From contig NZ_MDAG01000008.1 of the NCBI RefSeq assembly GCF_002876705.1, forward strand, positions 1-64,000: a stretch of 64,000 nt of DNA. The letters are read 5' to 3'. Below are positions 16,062-23,785 of this stretch, in pieces. How positions within the stretch are numbered: the stretch's first letter is position 1; each line of letters starts with the position of its first letter. The notes below the pieces were generated by a model. That model was not told the origin of the DNA and made no database searches. It saw only the letters and a program-made list of their open reading frames with translations. Made by a program: the position numbers and the translations under genes. Source of the DNA: Enterovibrio norvegicus_B. GTDB taxonomy: Bacteria > Pseudomonadota > Gammaproteobacteria > Enterobacterales > Vibrionaceae.

Positions 16062-16691
16062 ATGCACAGAGAAGCAACGCGCCAACAAGTCACGCAGAAA
16101 AACCGAATCAAGCAATCCGTATGGGTGGGTTTGAGCGCGTTGTTGCTTGGTGGTTGTGTTTCCCCTCAGCAAGACGCGTGGGTAACAATCAATGGCATTT
16201 CAGTCACGGCCGAAGGGGCGAACGATGTTAGCACGCAATGTCAAAACGCCATCCTAGCCAAAGTCGAGCGAGAGAACATCGACGCCACTCCTCAAGAGTG
16301 GGCGGAAGCCATGGATTTATGCATGCTTTCAAATGGCCTTGTTCGCAAAGATGATCTCTATGAATACACGCCAATTTTGGTCGAGGCCACGGCACGCAGA
16401 ATCAATAGCGATGTGCCTGTAATGGTGGATGATGTGACGCGATTAGACTTGGTTGAAAACGACCGACGTACATTGCGCTTTTATCACACCATTTTGGATG
16501 ATTTGGTCGAAGACATTAACCTCGAACAATTCAATCATGTCGTGCCCAAAATTGTGGCGAAGAACAGCTGCAGTGTCCGTCCTACCGCTGTGTTACTTGA
16601 GAATGACGTGGTCTTCCGCTACTTCTATTTCGATGCGGAAGGCGAAAAAATCTCTGACTTTGACGTCGATATTTCCGACTGCGAGCCATAA
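16062..16691 (+). CDS. Putative lipoprotein, function unknown
   Basis: About 209 aa if the ATG at 16062 is used; several ATGs upstream (16017, 16023, 16050) are in frame and none has a strong ribosome-binding site, so the start is uncertain. The hydrophobic stretch VWVGLSALLLGGC ends in a lipobox (LGGC), so the mature protein should begin at that Cys and be membrane-anchored. The mature part is acidic (VMVDDVTRLDLVENDRR, then LVEDINLEQFNH) with few hydrophobic segments; four further Cys could form disulfides (QCQNA, LCML, NSCSV, SDCEP). I do not recognise the family. It is convergent with the ArnT-like gene. Confidence 0.65.
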   Translation: MHREATRQQVTQKNRIKQSVWVGLSALLLGGCVSPQQDAWVTINGISVTAEGANDVSTQCQNAILAKVERENIDATPQEWAEAMDLCMLSNGLVRKDDLYEYTPILVEATARRINSDVPVMVDDVTRLDLVENDRRTLRFYHTILDDLVEDINLEQFNHVVPKIVAKNSCSVRPTAVLLENDVVFRYFYFDAEGEKISDFDVDISDCEP

Positions 16692-16768
16692 TCGTCGCAA
16701 GGCGTCCTCTTGATTTTCTCACCTTCCCCCGTTGTTAGGGTTTACTCATTCCGCAGTGCCGCTATTCA

Positions 16769-18214
16769 CTATCCGCGGTTCGGCACGCAATACAGAAGAA
16801 CGCGCTTTTTACTTTCTGCTCTCTGCTGACATTGTTCTAACGACATATCAGCCTTGTCGTCTGAGTGTGCATGGGCGTGAACAATGAACGCAGGCTGCTC
16901 GAGTTCTGTAATGGTGCTTTGCAGATCCGTCGATACGCGTTTCGCTTTTCCATTCGAATAATATTGCGCCGAAAATGGGCGACTCCCTACATAGTAAAGA
17001 TCGACGAAACGGGCTTCCGGTTGTTTCTCCCAAAGCGTCAGCAACGCGTTTTCCGCCGCTTTCCCAGTCAGGTTGAAATTTAAGGCGAGCGCAGCAAACA
17101 AGATCAGCACGGGCGTGGTTAAACCGGTTAAATAGGCGCGAGTGTTGAGCGGGTTTTCTGACTGATACAAGGCAATCAGCAATGCAAAAGCAGGTAGCCC
17201 AGGTAATACGTAGCTGGCGAGAATATTACCCGCGAAGGTGAACAGCACCAACGGCGACAGCATCCAACACCAAAGGTACTGCGCATACGCATTCGTGACA
17301 CTCTCTTTTCCTTGTCGAAAACGTTTTAAGAGCTGCCAGAAGAACAAAGGCGTCCACGGCAGCGCAGCGATGGCGGCATATAACCAAATCGTGCCGCGTG
17401 GTTCGTTGTGCGCAGTGCCATACAAATCGCCTTCCCAGCCAGAAACCACAAAGCGCATGAAGTGCTCACCCACCAAGAAATAGTTCAGAAACCCCGGGGT
17501 TTTGAATTCTGCCAGCATGTACCACGGCAGCGAAATAGCCAGCATCAGCAAGGTGCCGCTTACCCAAGGGAGCGCGTGCAGTACTCGTCGCCAGCGACCA
17601 TCAAGCACTGTCCAGCAAAAGAGGCTGATGCCAATCAATACCAGCGTAAGCGGGCCTTTGGCGAGCATGCCAATCGCAAGGCCGACGAAAAACAGGTAGC
17701 CCGCCAGTTTGGATTGGTGCTGAAACGCGAGCCAGAAACTCGCCATGCTGAGGGTGATACCGAGCGCTAGCGCAGTGTCGGTCATGACGGCACCAGAAAT
17801 GACAATGAACGCAGTGCTCGTCGCCAAAACCGCGACTGACAGGATGGCTTCTTGCACGGACTTCCCCGCGCGAACACAAAACTGATAGGTGATGGTCAAG
17901 ATAAGCACGCCCACAAAAAGATGCGGTACCCGAACGGCAAACTCATTATTGCCGAACAAACTTATTCCCCCCGCACTTAGCCATGCAAACAACGGCGGTT
18001 TTCCCCAAAAGGGCACATCGTAGTCGAACATGGGGGTGATCCAGTTTTGGGTTTCGAACATGATGCGCGCCATTTCGCCATAACGTGCTTCTGTCGTGTC
18101 CATCAGGGAATACATCGGCAAGGTGATGAGGCGAATGCCCAATGAAATGATCAGCGTTGCAAGGGCGAGCTGGGTCAGCGATAGGCGTGAAATGAAGTGT
18201 GGTATACGGTTCAT
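16769..18214 (-). CDS. ArnT-like glycosyltransferase family 39 membrane protein
   Basis: 481 aa, about ten or more transmembrane segments from residue 15 onward. The first periplasmic loop carries the PMT/ArnT hallmark DTTEARYGEMARIM, then WITPMFDYDVPFWGKPPLFAWL, where the Asp/Glu and KPP residues form the active site that transfers a sugar from undecaprenyl phosphate. Later NEFAVRVPHL is also conserved. Family members decorate lipid A or other envelope glycans on the periplasmic face. Its start overlaps the end of the GT2 gene by 4 bases (ATGA), so the donor-making GT2 and this transferase are translationally coupled. No ArnA/B/D homologues are near, so the sugar need not be aminoarabinose. 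Confidence 0.85.
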   Translation of the reverse strand: MNRIPHFISRLSLTQLALATLIISLGIRLITLPMYSLMDTTEARYGEMARIMFETQNWITPMFDYDVPFWGKPPLFAWLSAGGISLFGNNEFAVRVPHLFVGVLILTITYQFCVRAGKSVQEAILSVAVLATSTAFIVISGAVMTDTALALGITLSMASFWLAFQHQSKLAGYLFFVGLAIGMLAKGPLTLVLIGISLFCWTVLDGRWRRVLHALPWVSGTLLMLAISLPWYMLAEFKTPGFLNYFLVGEHFMRFVVSGWEGDLYGTAHNEPRGTIWLYAAIAALPWTPLFFWQLLKRFRQGKESVTNAYAQYLWCWMLSPLVLFTFAGNILASYVLPGLPAFALLIALYQSENPLNTRAYLTGLTTPVLILFAALALNFNLTGKAAENALLTLWEKQPEARFVDLYYVGSRPFSAQYYSNGKAKRVSTDLQSTITELEQPAFIVHAHAHSDDKADMSLEQCQQRAESKKRVLLYCVPNRG

Positions 18215-19284
18215 GGTGTAGGGATCTCAGAAACAGCGGAAGTGGATGCTTTAGCGGTGTTTGAAGCTGATGCAGGTTTGACCGTTGAGGCGTTAAAAGA
18301 TGACGTTGCTGCTGCCTTGGTAAATTGGGTATCCACCAAAAAGAGTGGGCGTTGTTTGGCTTCAATAAACAAACGGCCGAGGTATTCACCCAGCAAGCCA
18401 ATGGAAAGCAACTGGACGCTGCCCAGTGTCAGCACGGTGAGCATCAGGCTGGGATACCCAGCAACGGGATCGCCCCACATGAGGGTTTTGAGCACGACGA
18501 CCACGGCGATGCAAAGGGCACTGACTCCCGTCATTAATCCCGCATAAGTGGCGAGTCGAAGAGGTTTGGTGCTAAACGAAGTAATGCCTTCTGCGGCGAG
18601 GTTAAACAGCTGCGAGGTATTCCATTTGGTGGTGCCCGCGAAGCGAGGGTCACGGTCAAATTGAAGGACAGTGCGCTGAAAACCGGGCCACGCAAACAAG
18701 CCTTTCATAAAACGCGTGCGCTCGGGAAGGGCATTGATGGTGTCAACAACGCGCCTGTCCAACAGGCGGAAATCCCCAACGTTTTCAGGAATGGGCACGT
18801 CGCTCAGTCGATTCAACAGGGTATAGAACATACGCGCGGTGAACCGCTTGAATGCACTTTCACCCAAGCGAGCTTTACGCTGCATATCCACAACGTCGTA
18901 GCCTGATTGCCAAGCTTCAATCATCTCGGGGATAAGCTCCGGCGGGTCCTGAAGGTCGGCATCCAGCAATATAACGGCATCACCACGGGTGGCTTTTAAT
19001 CCCGCCGACATGGCCGCTTCTTTGCCAAAGTTCCGGCTGAGCCGAATCAAGGTCACATCGTGGTGCTCAGCATCGAGTGCACTGGCAATGTTGGCGCTGT
19101 CGTCCTTACTGCCATCGTCCACATAGATGATTTCGCAGCGTGCGTTGAGTGTGTCGAGCACCGACAAAATGCGCTGGTGACACGCCGCGAGAACAGCTTG
19201 TTCATTAAAAAATGGCACCACCACAGAAAGGTACGGTGGGGCATGAGAAGTTGGCTGAGCTGGGAAATATCGAATTACTGTCAA
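18211..19284 (-). CDS. GT2 glycosyltransferase, undecaprenyl-phosphate sugar synthase type (ArnC/GtrB-like)
   Basis: 357 aa from a TTG at 19284: on the minus strand GTAGGAGG lies 7 bases before this TTG, a far better signal than the GTG at 19314. The GT-A domain has LSVVVPFFNEQ, IIYVDDGSKDDS, ILLDADLQDPPELI and the R-x-x-R-type segment near VGDFRLLDRRVVD. Two transmembrane helices follow (about 225-250 and 265-290), then a long Ala/Ser/Thr-rich tail of about 45 residues of low complexity, unusual for the family. The expected reaction is transfer of a sugar from a nucleotide to undecaprenyl phosphate on the cytoplasmic face, to feed the coupled GT39 enzyme. It is divergent from the two-component system at 19404. 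Confidence 0.88.
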   Translation of the reverse strand: MTVIRYFPAQPTSHAPPYLSVVVPFFNEQAVLAACHQRILSVLDTLNARCEIIYVDDGSKDDSANIASALDAEHHDVTLIRLSRNFGKEAAMSAGLKATRGDAVILLDADLQDPPELIPEMIEAWQSGYDVVDMQRKARLGESAFKRFTARMFYTLLNRLSDVPIPENVGDFRLLDRRVVDTINALPERTRFMKGLFAWPGFQRTVLQFDRDPRFAGTTKWNTSQLFNLAAEGITSFSTKPLRLATYAGLMTGVSALCIAVVVVLKTLMWGDPVAGYPSLMLTVLTLGSVQLLSIGLLGEYLGRLFIEAKQRPLFLVDTQFTKAAATSSFNASTVKPASASNTAKASTSAVSEIPTP

Positions 19285-19403
19285 AATGGGACCTCCTACG
19301 TCAGTGAGGGCCACATTACGAGGAGAGAAGTGAAAGAAAGGTCGTTCACTTTTTTTTTATGTTTTCTGTGCAAGAATAAAGAAGAATTCGGCAGCCAGGT
19401 TTA

Positions 19404-20096
19404 GTGAAAATGAAAATATTACTCGTTGAAGATCATGCAGATATTGCGGGTGTTATCTACGATTACTTCGAATTGCTTGGTCACACCATGGACCATGCAT
19501 TATCCGGCACGCAGGCCCTAAATCTGGTGGAAGACAATCATTATGACGTCGTCATTCTCGATGTAATGTTACCCAAAATGGACGGCATGACGGTGTGCAA
19601 AAAACTGCGTGAAAATGGCGTAGATACCCCTGTGCTCATGCTGACAGCGATGGGCGAGCGAGAAGACATTCTCTCTGGCTTCGATCATGGCGCAGATGAT
19701 TACTTGGTAAAGCCATTCGATTTGAAGATCCTTGAAGCACGGGTGTCGGCGCTTAATCGACGCCGCACGGGGCAAGTGTCCGTCCGCGAGTTGGTTTTTG
19801 GCGAACTGAGCTTATCTCTCACATCACACATTGCTGTTCGTCGTGAGTGTCAATTTACCCTTAACCCATCGTTATTTACTGTGCTCAAATTGCTGATGGC
19901 ACGTGCTCCGCAAGTGGTGACGAAAGAAGAGTTGGCCACCGCGCTATGGGGCGATGACGAACCCGAAGGCAACGTGTTGCGCAGCCATGTCTATCAACTC
20001 AGAAACCTCATTGATAAACCGTTTGAGTTTGGGTATATCCGCACCGTTCCGAAGATTGGTTATCAATTGGTCGACAAACCGAGTGGCGCAGAATGA
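19404..20096 (+). CDS. OmpR-family response regulator
   Basis: 230 aa using GTG 19404 (an ATG at 19410 is equally possible; AGG sits at 19396-19398). The receiver domain (about 1-115) has acidic pair E9/D10, phospho-acceptor Asp53 in VVILDVMLPKMDG, LTA and the switch Lys in YLVKPFD. The C-terminal winged helix (about 130-225) ends SHVYQLRNLIDKPF, then RTVPKIGYQL, as in OmpR/PmrA types. It overlaps the following kinase gene by 4 bases. It is divergent from the GT2-GT39 envelope-glycosylation pair with about 120 bases between starts, so control of that pair by this regulator is a fair inference, like PmrA or CarR/VprA control of lipid A modification. Confidence 0.9.
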   Translation: MKMKILLVEDHADIAGVIYDYFELLGHTMDHALSGTQALNLVEDNHYDVVILDVMLPKMDGMTVCKKLRENGVDTPVLMLTAMGEREDILSGFDHGADDYLVKPFDLKILEARVSALNRRRTGQVSVRELVFGELSLSLTSHIAVRRECQFTLNPSLFTVLKLLMARAPQVVTKEELATALWGDDEPEGNVLRSHVYQLRNLIDKPFEFGYIRTVPKIGYQLVDKPSGAE

Positions 20097-21364
20097 GCAA
20101 GATTAAATCCGCAAAACAGCTGACGTTTACATATTTTTCGATTGTGGCGTTTGCCATCATCACCATTCACTTTTCCGTGCTGGAAAGTACGGTTGAAAAC
20201 CTCGAACATTTTACGGCTCAGCACCGATTGGAGTTGTTGGCAAATAGCCTGAAAGAGGTTGATATCGACAGTGACGAAGTGGTGCTCGACAATTTTTCGA
20301 CCGCCTACATCGGCTATGGTGCGTTGCCCGATTCGCTCGAAATCAGCAAACAACTTGCGCTGAACAGTGCCGTAGAAATCTACAAAGCAGGGAGAGTCGG
20401 TCAAGAAACAGATTACTTTGTGATGAAAACTGAAGTGTTGATGAATGGTGAAATGCTCGATGCTTACATCGTCAACAATGATCCCATCTTTGAATTAAGC
20501 GAAGATAAAGCGTTGAACTCACAAACCAATCAGCTGCTCTTATCGTTTGGGTTGCTGATTTTAAGTTTGCTGGTCGTGCTAAAAATTGCGTCTAGGTTGA
20601 CCAAGCCCTATTCGTCGCTCACCAATCAATTGAGTGCCAAACCCAAAGGGGACTTGTCACCCCTGACATTGCCAGCAGCAGGTAAAACAGTCGAGCTTGT
20701 GACCTTGACTGAAAGTATTAACACCTATCAATCGCAAATCGCTGAGATGCTGGAAAGAGAACGGGCGTTTAACCGTTTTGCGAGCCATGAATTACGCACA
20801 CCGCTCATGGTATTACGCGGCAGTTTGTCTCTGCTTGAACACTCTAACGATCCTCATTTCGTTGATAAGCAGCGAGTGCGAATGACAACCGCAGTCGAAG
20901 CCATGCAAGACTATGTGGAGACCTTGTTATCACTGACGCGAGAGAAAGAAGATGCAGTCACACCGTGGCGACTAAACAGCGCCGAAATCGAGACCTTACT
21001 TTCACATTTTCAAATGTTGCTGGAAGAGAGAGACATCGACGTGTCGGTCAATGTCGAACATGCTCCGTGTTTGCGCGTGTCTCATAAAGCCGTCGGGATT
21101 TTAATTGGTAACTTGATTAAAAATGCTTTTGTGTACACCGAACAAGGGCACATCACTGTGCATGTTTCTTCAAACGCTGTCGTGATTAAAGACACGGGAG
21201 TGGGCCTAGAGAACGAGAGTAAGGCGAATCAAGGGTATGGATTGGGTTTGGTCATTGCGCAAGACATCGCACGAAAATATGGTTGGCAAATAGATCTAAA
21301 AGCGAATGAAGCGGGGGGATGCACGGCTAGCGTAACAGGGTTAGAAAACGAAGGGTTAAAGTAG
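20093..21364 (+). CDS. Sensor histidine kinase, partner of the OmpR-type regulator
   Basis: 423 aa. TM1 at about 11-30 and TM2 at about 147-168 flank a periplasmic domain of about 115 residues with acidic patches (EVDIDSDEVVLDN). The H-box FASHELRTPL has His232; N-box LIGNLIKNAFVYT, G1 IKDTGVGL and G2 GYGLGLVIAQDIARKYG complete the HATPase. The N-terminal acidic periplasmic domain would suit cation or cationic-peptide sensing as in PmrB/PhoQ (inference only). It is translationally coupled to the regulator (ATGA overlap). No recognisable HAMP is strong, although 165-215 could serve as linker. Confidence 0.9.
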   Translation: MSKIKSAKQLTFTYFSIVAFAIITIHFSVLESTVENLEHFTAQHRLELLANSLKEVDIDSDEVVLDNFSTAYIGYGALPDSLEISKQLALNSAVEIYKAGRVGQETDYFVMKTEVLMNGEMLDAYIVNNDPIFELSEDKALNSQTNQLLLSFGLLILSLLVVLKIASRLTKPYSSLTNQLSAKPKGDLSPLTLPAAGKTVELVTLTESINTYQSQIAEMLERERAFNRFASHELRTPLMVLRGSLSLLEHSNDPHFVDKQRVRMTTAVEAMQDYVETLLSLTREKEDAVTPWRLNSAEIETLLSHFQMLLEERDIDVSVNVEHAPCLRVSHKAVGILIGNLIKNAFVYTEQGHITVHVSSNAVVIKDTGVGLENESKANQGYGLGLVIAQDIARKYGWQIDLKANEAGGCTASVTGLENEGLK

Positions 21365-21428
21365 CGCGTTGACATTTTTTTCACCTATCGTCTGGTTAAC
21401 TAAACCTATCGATAAGGAGATACGTATT

Positions 21429-21803
21429 ATGAAAAAAATGTTTGGGATTGCGTTGGGTGTTTTAGGTTTAGGGGTGATCGGTTTTATCGCACTAGTTGCC
21501 TACGAAAACACAATTTATGGTGAAAGTGATGTGGCAAATGGTAAACAAAAATATGTTGAAAACTGCCTTGTTTGCCACGGTCAGAAAGGTCACGGTGATG
21601 GTTTAGCTGCTGCGGCACTCCCTGAAAAACCTGTAAATTTGCACAAGAAATTTGGCCGTTTGAATCCGATAAAATCAGGGATCATTGGCGCAGTAATAGA
21701 AGGCCGTGATGGGGGCATGCCTGCGTTTGAAGGCGTGCTCACCAAAAACGACGTGAACGACATCATGGCATATGTGTTGGAGCAAAACGACGTGACAAAC
21801 TAG
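21429..21803 (+). CDS. Membrane-anchored monoheme cytochrome c
   Basis: 124 aa from ATG 21429, preceded by AAGGAGAT. Residues about 4-25 form an uncleaved or cleavable hydrophobic anchor (IALGVLGLGVIGFIALVAY). The heme-binding CLVCH follows at about residues 46-50, and the axial Met is probably in GGMPAFEG. The size fits small class I cytochromes that carry electrons in the periplasm. It begins 64 bases after the kinase stop; a TTGACA at 21370-21375 could be the -35 of its own promoter, but the -10 is poor. The partner oxidase or reductase is not in the neighbourhood. Confidence 0.85.
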   Translation: MKKMFGIALGVLGLGVIGFIALVAYENTIYGESDVANGKQKYVENCLVCHGQKGHGDGLAAAALPEKPVNLHKKFGRLNPIKSGIIGAVIEGRDGGMPAFEGVLTKNDVNDIMAYVLEQNDVTN

Positions 21804-22086
21804 TGTGCTTTTTAAGCAATTAGAACTGCGCCGCACAAACGGCATAGCCTGTCGATTATGCCCGCTGGCTGTGTCATAAATAATGCATCGCTCAATAATA
21901 CATACCTCTTCACTCCGTGTTTATTGGGCTCTTGGTTTCAATCAGCGATCCACTGCCTTTTAAGCTGATACATCCGCAAGTGACATCTCATTTGTGGTCA
22001 ACCTTCGTCTAACTTGACGAACACCCGCCAGCACCGTTTTGGTGTTTAGTGACAGCAACACAGTCGCTGGTGGGTGCGTTTTTTCC

Positions 22087-22174
22087 CCGATTTACACCGT
22101 CTTTTAAATTCGCCCCTTTATTTATCGGCCTCTAACCTCTCGCTAGCCCGCATTCCTCTGCCGATTTACACCGT
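22087..22174. repeat. Spaced 14-bp direct repeats, candidate operator pair
   Basis: CCGATTTACACCGT is present at 22087-22100 and again at 22161-22174, 74 bases apart (about seven helical turns). The second copy extends into TTTAC-ACC-GTAAA, a small inverted repeat. Such spacing suits cooperative regulator binding, but no regulator can be named. Confidence 0.4.
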
Positions 22175-22296
22175 AAATTTTTCCATCGTCTGCGTGAATT
22201 CGTTGATGAGACAACGTGGTTGTAAGTAGTGGGCTTTACCCAAACGAGTTGAAGATGACGGATTCAGCGAGATTGACTGGTGTTGTGATCGCGGCG

Positions 22297-22424
22297 TCCC
22301 TTTGTAGATGTAGTCACCTCCATCAAAAAGGGACAACAAAGAGCACGATGGCAGTCAACTCGCCCGTAGGGAGGCCCTCAATGCGCCCACTTCTTCGTTA
22401 GATGCCTCGGAAATGAGGTGACTA
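22297..22424 (+). ncRNA. Candidate structured RNA with loop-to-downstream pairing
   Basis: TCCCTTT (22297-22303) pairs with AAAGGGA (22327-22333), GATG (22307-22310) with CATC (22321-22324), leaving a 10-nt apical loop TAGTCACCTC. That loop is a perfect complement of GAGGTGACTA at 22415-22424, so a pseudoknot or alternative pairing is possible. The strand is assigned only because the next gene reads rightward. No known riboswitch class is recognised. Confidence 0.3.
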
Positions 22425-22567
22425 TTCCTCGCGAAATTCGCCGCGAATTGAACGCACTGATGGCCTCTGGATACGAGCATCTTCAGGTCGTTTGGGTATG
22501 TAACCTTGCAAACAGTTGTTCGTCTCTTTACATAACTCGGCTAAGGTGAGGGCAAATTTAATGGGGT

Positions 22568-23695
22568 GTGATGATGAAAAAATGGCGTGTGTTACTAACA
22601 AGTGCTGTGGTGATGACGGCGCTAACGGCGTGTTCGTTGACTCCCCAAGATCATGCTGACAGCACGGTGTCCGGGTCTGTTGTGCAGATGGCTGAAATCA
22701 ATGATGCCCGAGAGATCCGTGATATTTATGATCGCCAGTTAGGCGAATTGTCTCCGTATCAGCTTGGGCATTATGGGCTTCGTATGTATCGCCAGACTCA
22801 AGATGACTATTACAAAGGCGCGGTTTGGACGGATATGGCGCGGGTGGCGAGTCGTCTTAACGCGTATGCGGCAGACATTAACAGTCAAGCGGATGTAGAA
22901 CGACTTGGTAAAGTGCGTCTGTCCCATTATGGATCTGGCGATTCTGAGCGAGATGCGTTGCGGCAGAAAGCGGGCATTGGGCGTGAAGAATATTTGGTGC
23001 TTGGTGCTGGGCTGATAAGCAGCATGGCGCGTGCCAATGAATATGGTTTGGCACACATTGAAGATGAGAAACTGCGTGACGTGTTGGGTTGGTATAACTT
23101 TAGTGTTTATGTCACCAACCCTGAAATGATTCGTGCTTGGGCTGCGCAGCTGGCGAACCAAGTGTATTGGCTGAAGCAACTTGGTGAAGATGATCTGACG
23201 AAAACATTCGAGTCCGCGTTTCGCGAAACCTACCCAGACAGCGAAGATACACAGCTCTCCACGCAGCAATTTAACAATAAATTGTATGGCATGACGCACA
23301 TCATTCTCGCGGCATCAGAATATTACCGCGTGCCAGTGTCTGAATCAGATTTCGCGTGGATCTATACGTATTACCGCGACAATATAGATACGATTTTAGC
23401 GCGCTCAAAACCGGATGTGGTGGCTGAAATTGGCATCAGTTTTCTGCTGGCAGGGCTTGATGATGATCCTGTCGTCGAACGTGCACAAGCCTATGTTCGA
23501 CAGGCGATTTCAGATCAAGCTGGCATCGTACCTTCTGTATCAGGTAGCGTCGATCTTGCCAAGGGTGAGCATCGCAACGTACTCGCCATCATGTTGCTTG
23601 ATTGGCAAGGTGCGAATGCCGTGCCGATGGCGGGGCAGAAAAATGGCATTGTTTCATCTGTTCCCTGGGGGTTGGTACCGAAAGCGAAGCCCTAG
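22568..23695 (+). CDS. Lipoprotein, DUF3541-like, function unknown
   Basis: 375 aa. The N-terminus MMMKKWRVLLTSAVVMTALTAC is a lipoprotein signal with lipobox LTAC. The mature protein is largely helical, with YQLGHYGLRMYRQTQDDYY and, near the C-terminus, AEIGISFLLAGLDDDPVV and DLAKGEHRNVLAIMLLDW. The GEHRN-containing block makes me think of DUF3541-type proteins of Vibrio, but I am not certain. It likely sits in the periplasm anchored to a membrane. It follows the long structured intergenic region and ends at a strong terminator; no operon partner is evident. Confidence 0.75.
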   Translation: MMMKKWRVLLTSAVVMTALTACSLTPQDHADSTVSGSVVQMAEINDAREIRDIYDRQLGELSPYQLGHYGLRMYRQTQDDYYKGAVWTDMARVASRLNAYAADINSQADVERLGKVRLSHYGSGDSERDALRQKAGIGREEYLVLGAGLISSMARANEYGLAHIEDEKLRDVLGWYNFSVYVTNPEMIRAWAAQLANQVYWLKQLGEDDLTKTFESAFRETYPDSEDTQLSTQQFNNKLYGMTHIILAASEYYRVPVSESDFAWIYTYYRDNIDTILARSKPDVVAEIGISFLLAGLDDDPVVERAQAYVRQAISDQAGIVPSVSGSVDLAKGEHRNVLAIMLLDWQGANAVPMAGQKNGIVSSVPWGLVPKAKP

Positions 23696-23714
23696 TGGAA
23701 AAATCGAAACCCAT

Positions 23715-23750
23715 AAAAAAGAGAAGCAGGGAACCCTGCTTCTCTTTTTT
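23715..23750. terminator. Bidirectional Rho-independent terminator
   Basis: A perfect 11-bp core stem (GAGAAGCAGGG at 23721-23731 with its complement at 23734-23744) with six A before and six T after, between the convergent lipoprotein and YegD genes. Confidence 0.95.
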
Positions 23751-23785
23751 GTATTCGGAAATCAGTTTGTGCTGATTAGTGGCTA

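Larger units (their letters stand above)
21804..22567. other. 764-base structured non-coding region
   Basis: No convincing long gene. Three things stand out. (1) 22021-22085: arms CACCCGCCAGC and GCTGGTGGGTG enclose two small hairpins and are followed by six T, a branched terminator-like fold. (2) The 14-mer CCGATTTACACCGT occurs at 22087-22100 and 22161-22174. (3) A hairpin at 22297-22333 whose 10-nt loop (22311-22320) is exactly complementary to 22415-22424. A GTG-initiated frame at 22418-22549 (43 codons, TIPREIRRELNALMASGYEH) could be a small or degenerate gene but has no clear ribosome-binding site. Confidence 0.5.

Noticed and set aside
17238..18547. Several rightward frames of 65-120 codons within the glycosyltransferase genes
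   Set aside because: They lie antisense to genes with clear family motifs and have no such motifs themselves.
16769..19284. Aminoarabinose (arn) operon
   Set aside because: Only ArnC-like and ArnT-like genes are present; ArnA, ArnB and ArnD are missing, so the sugar cannot be named.
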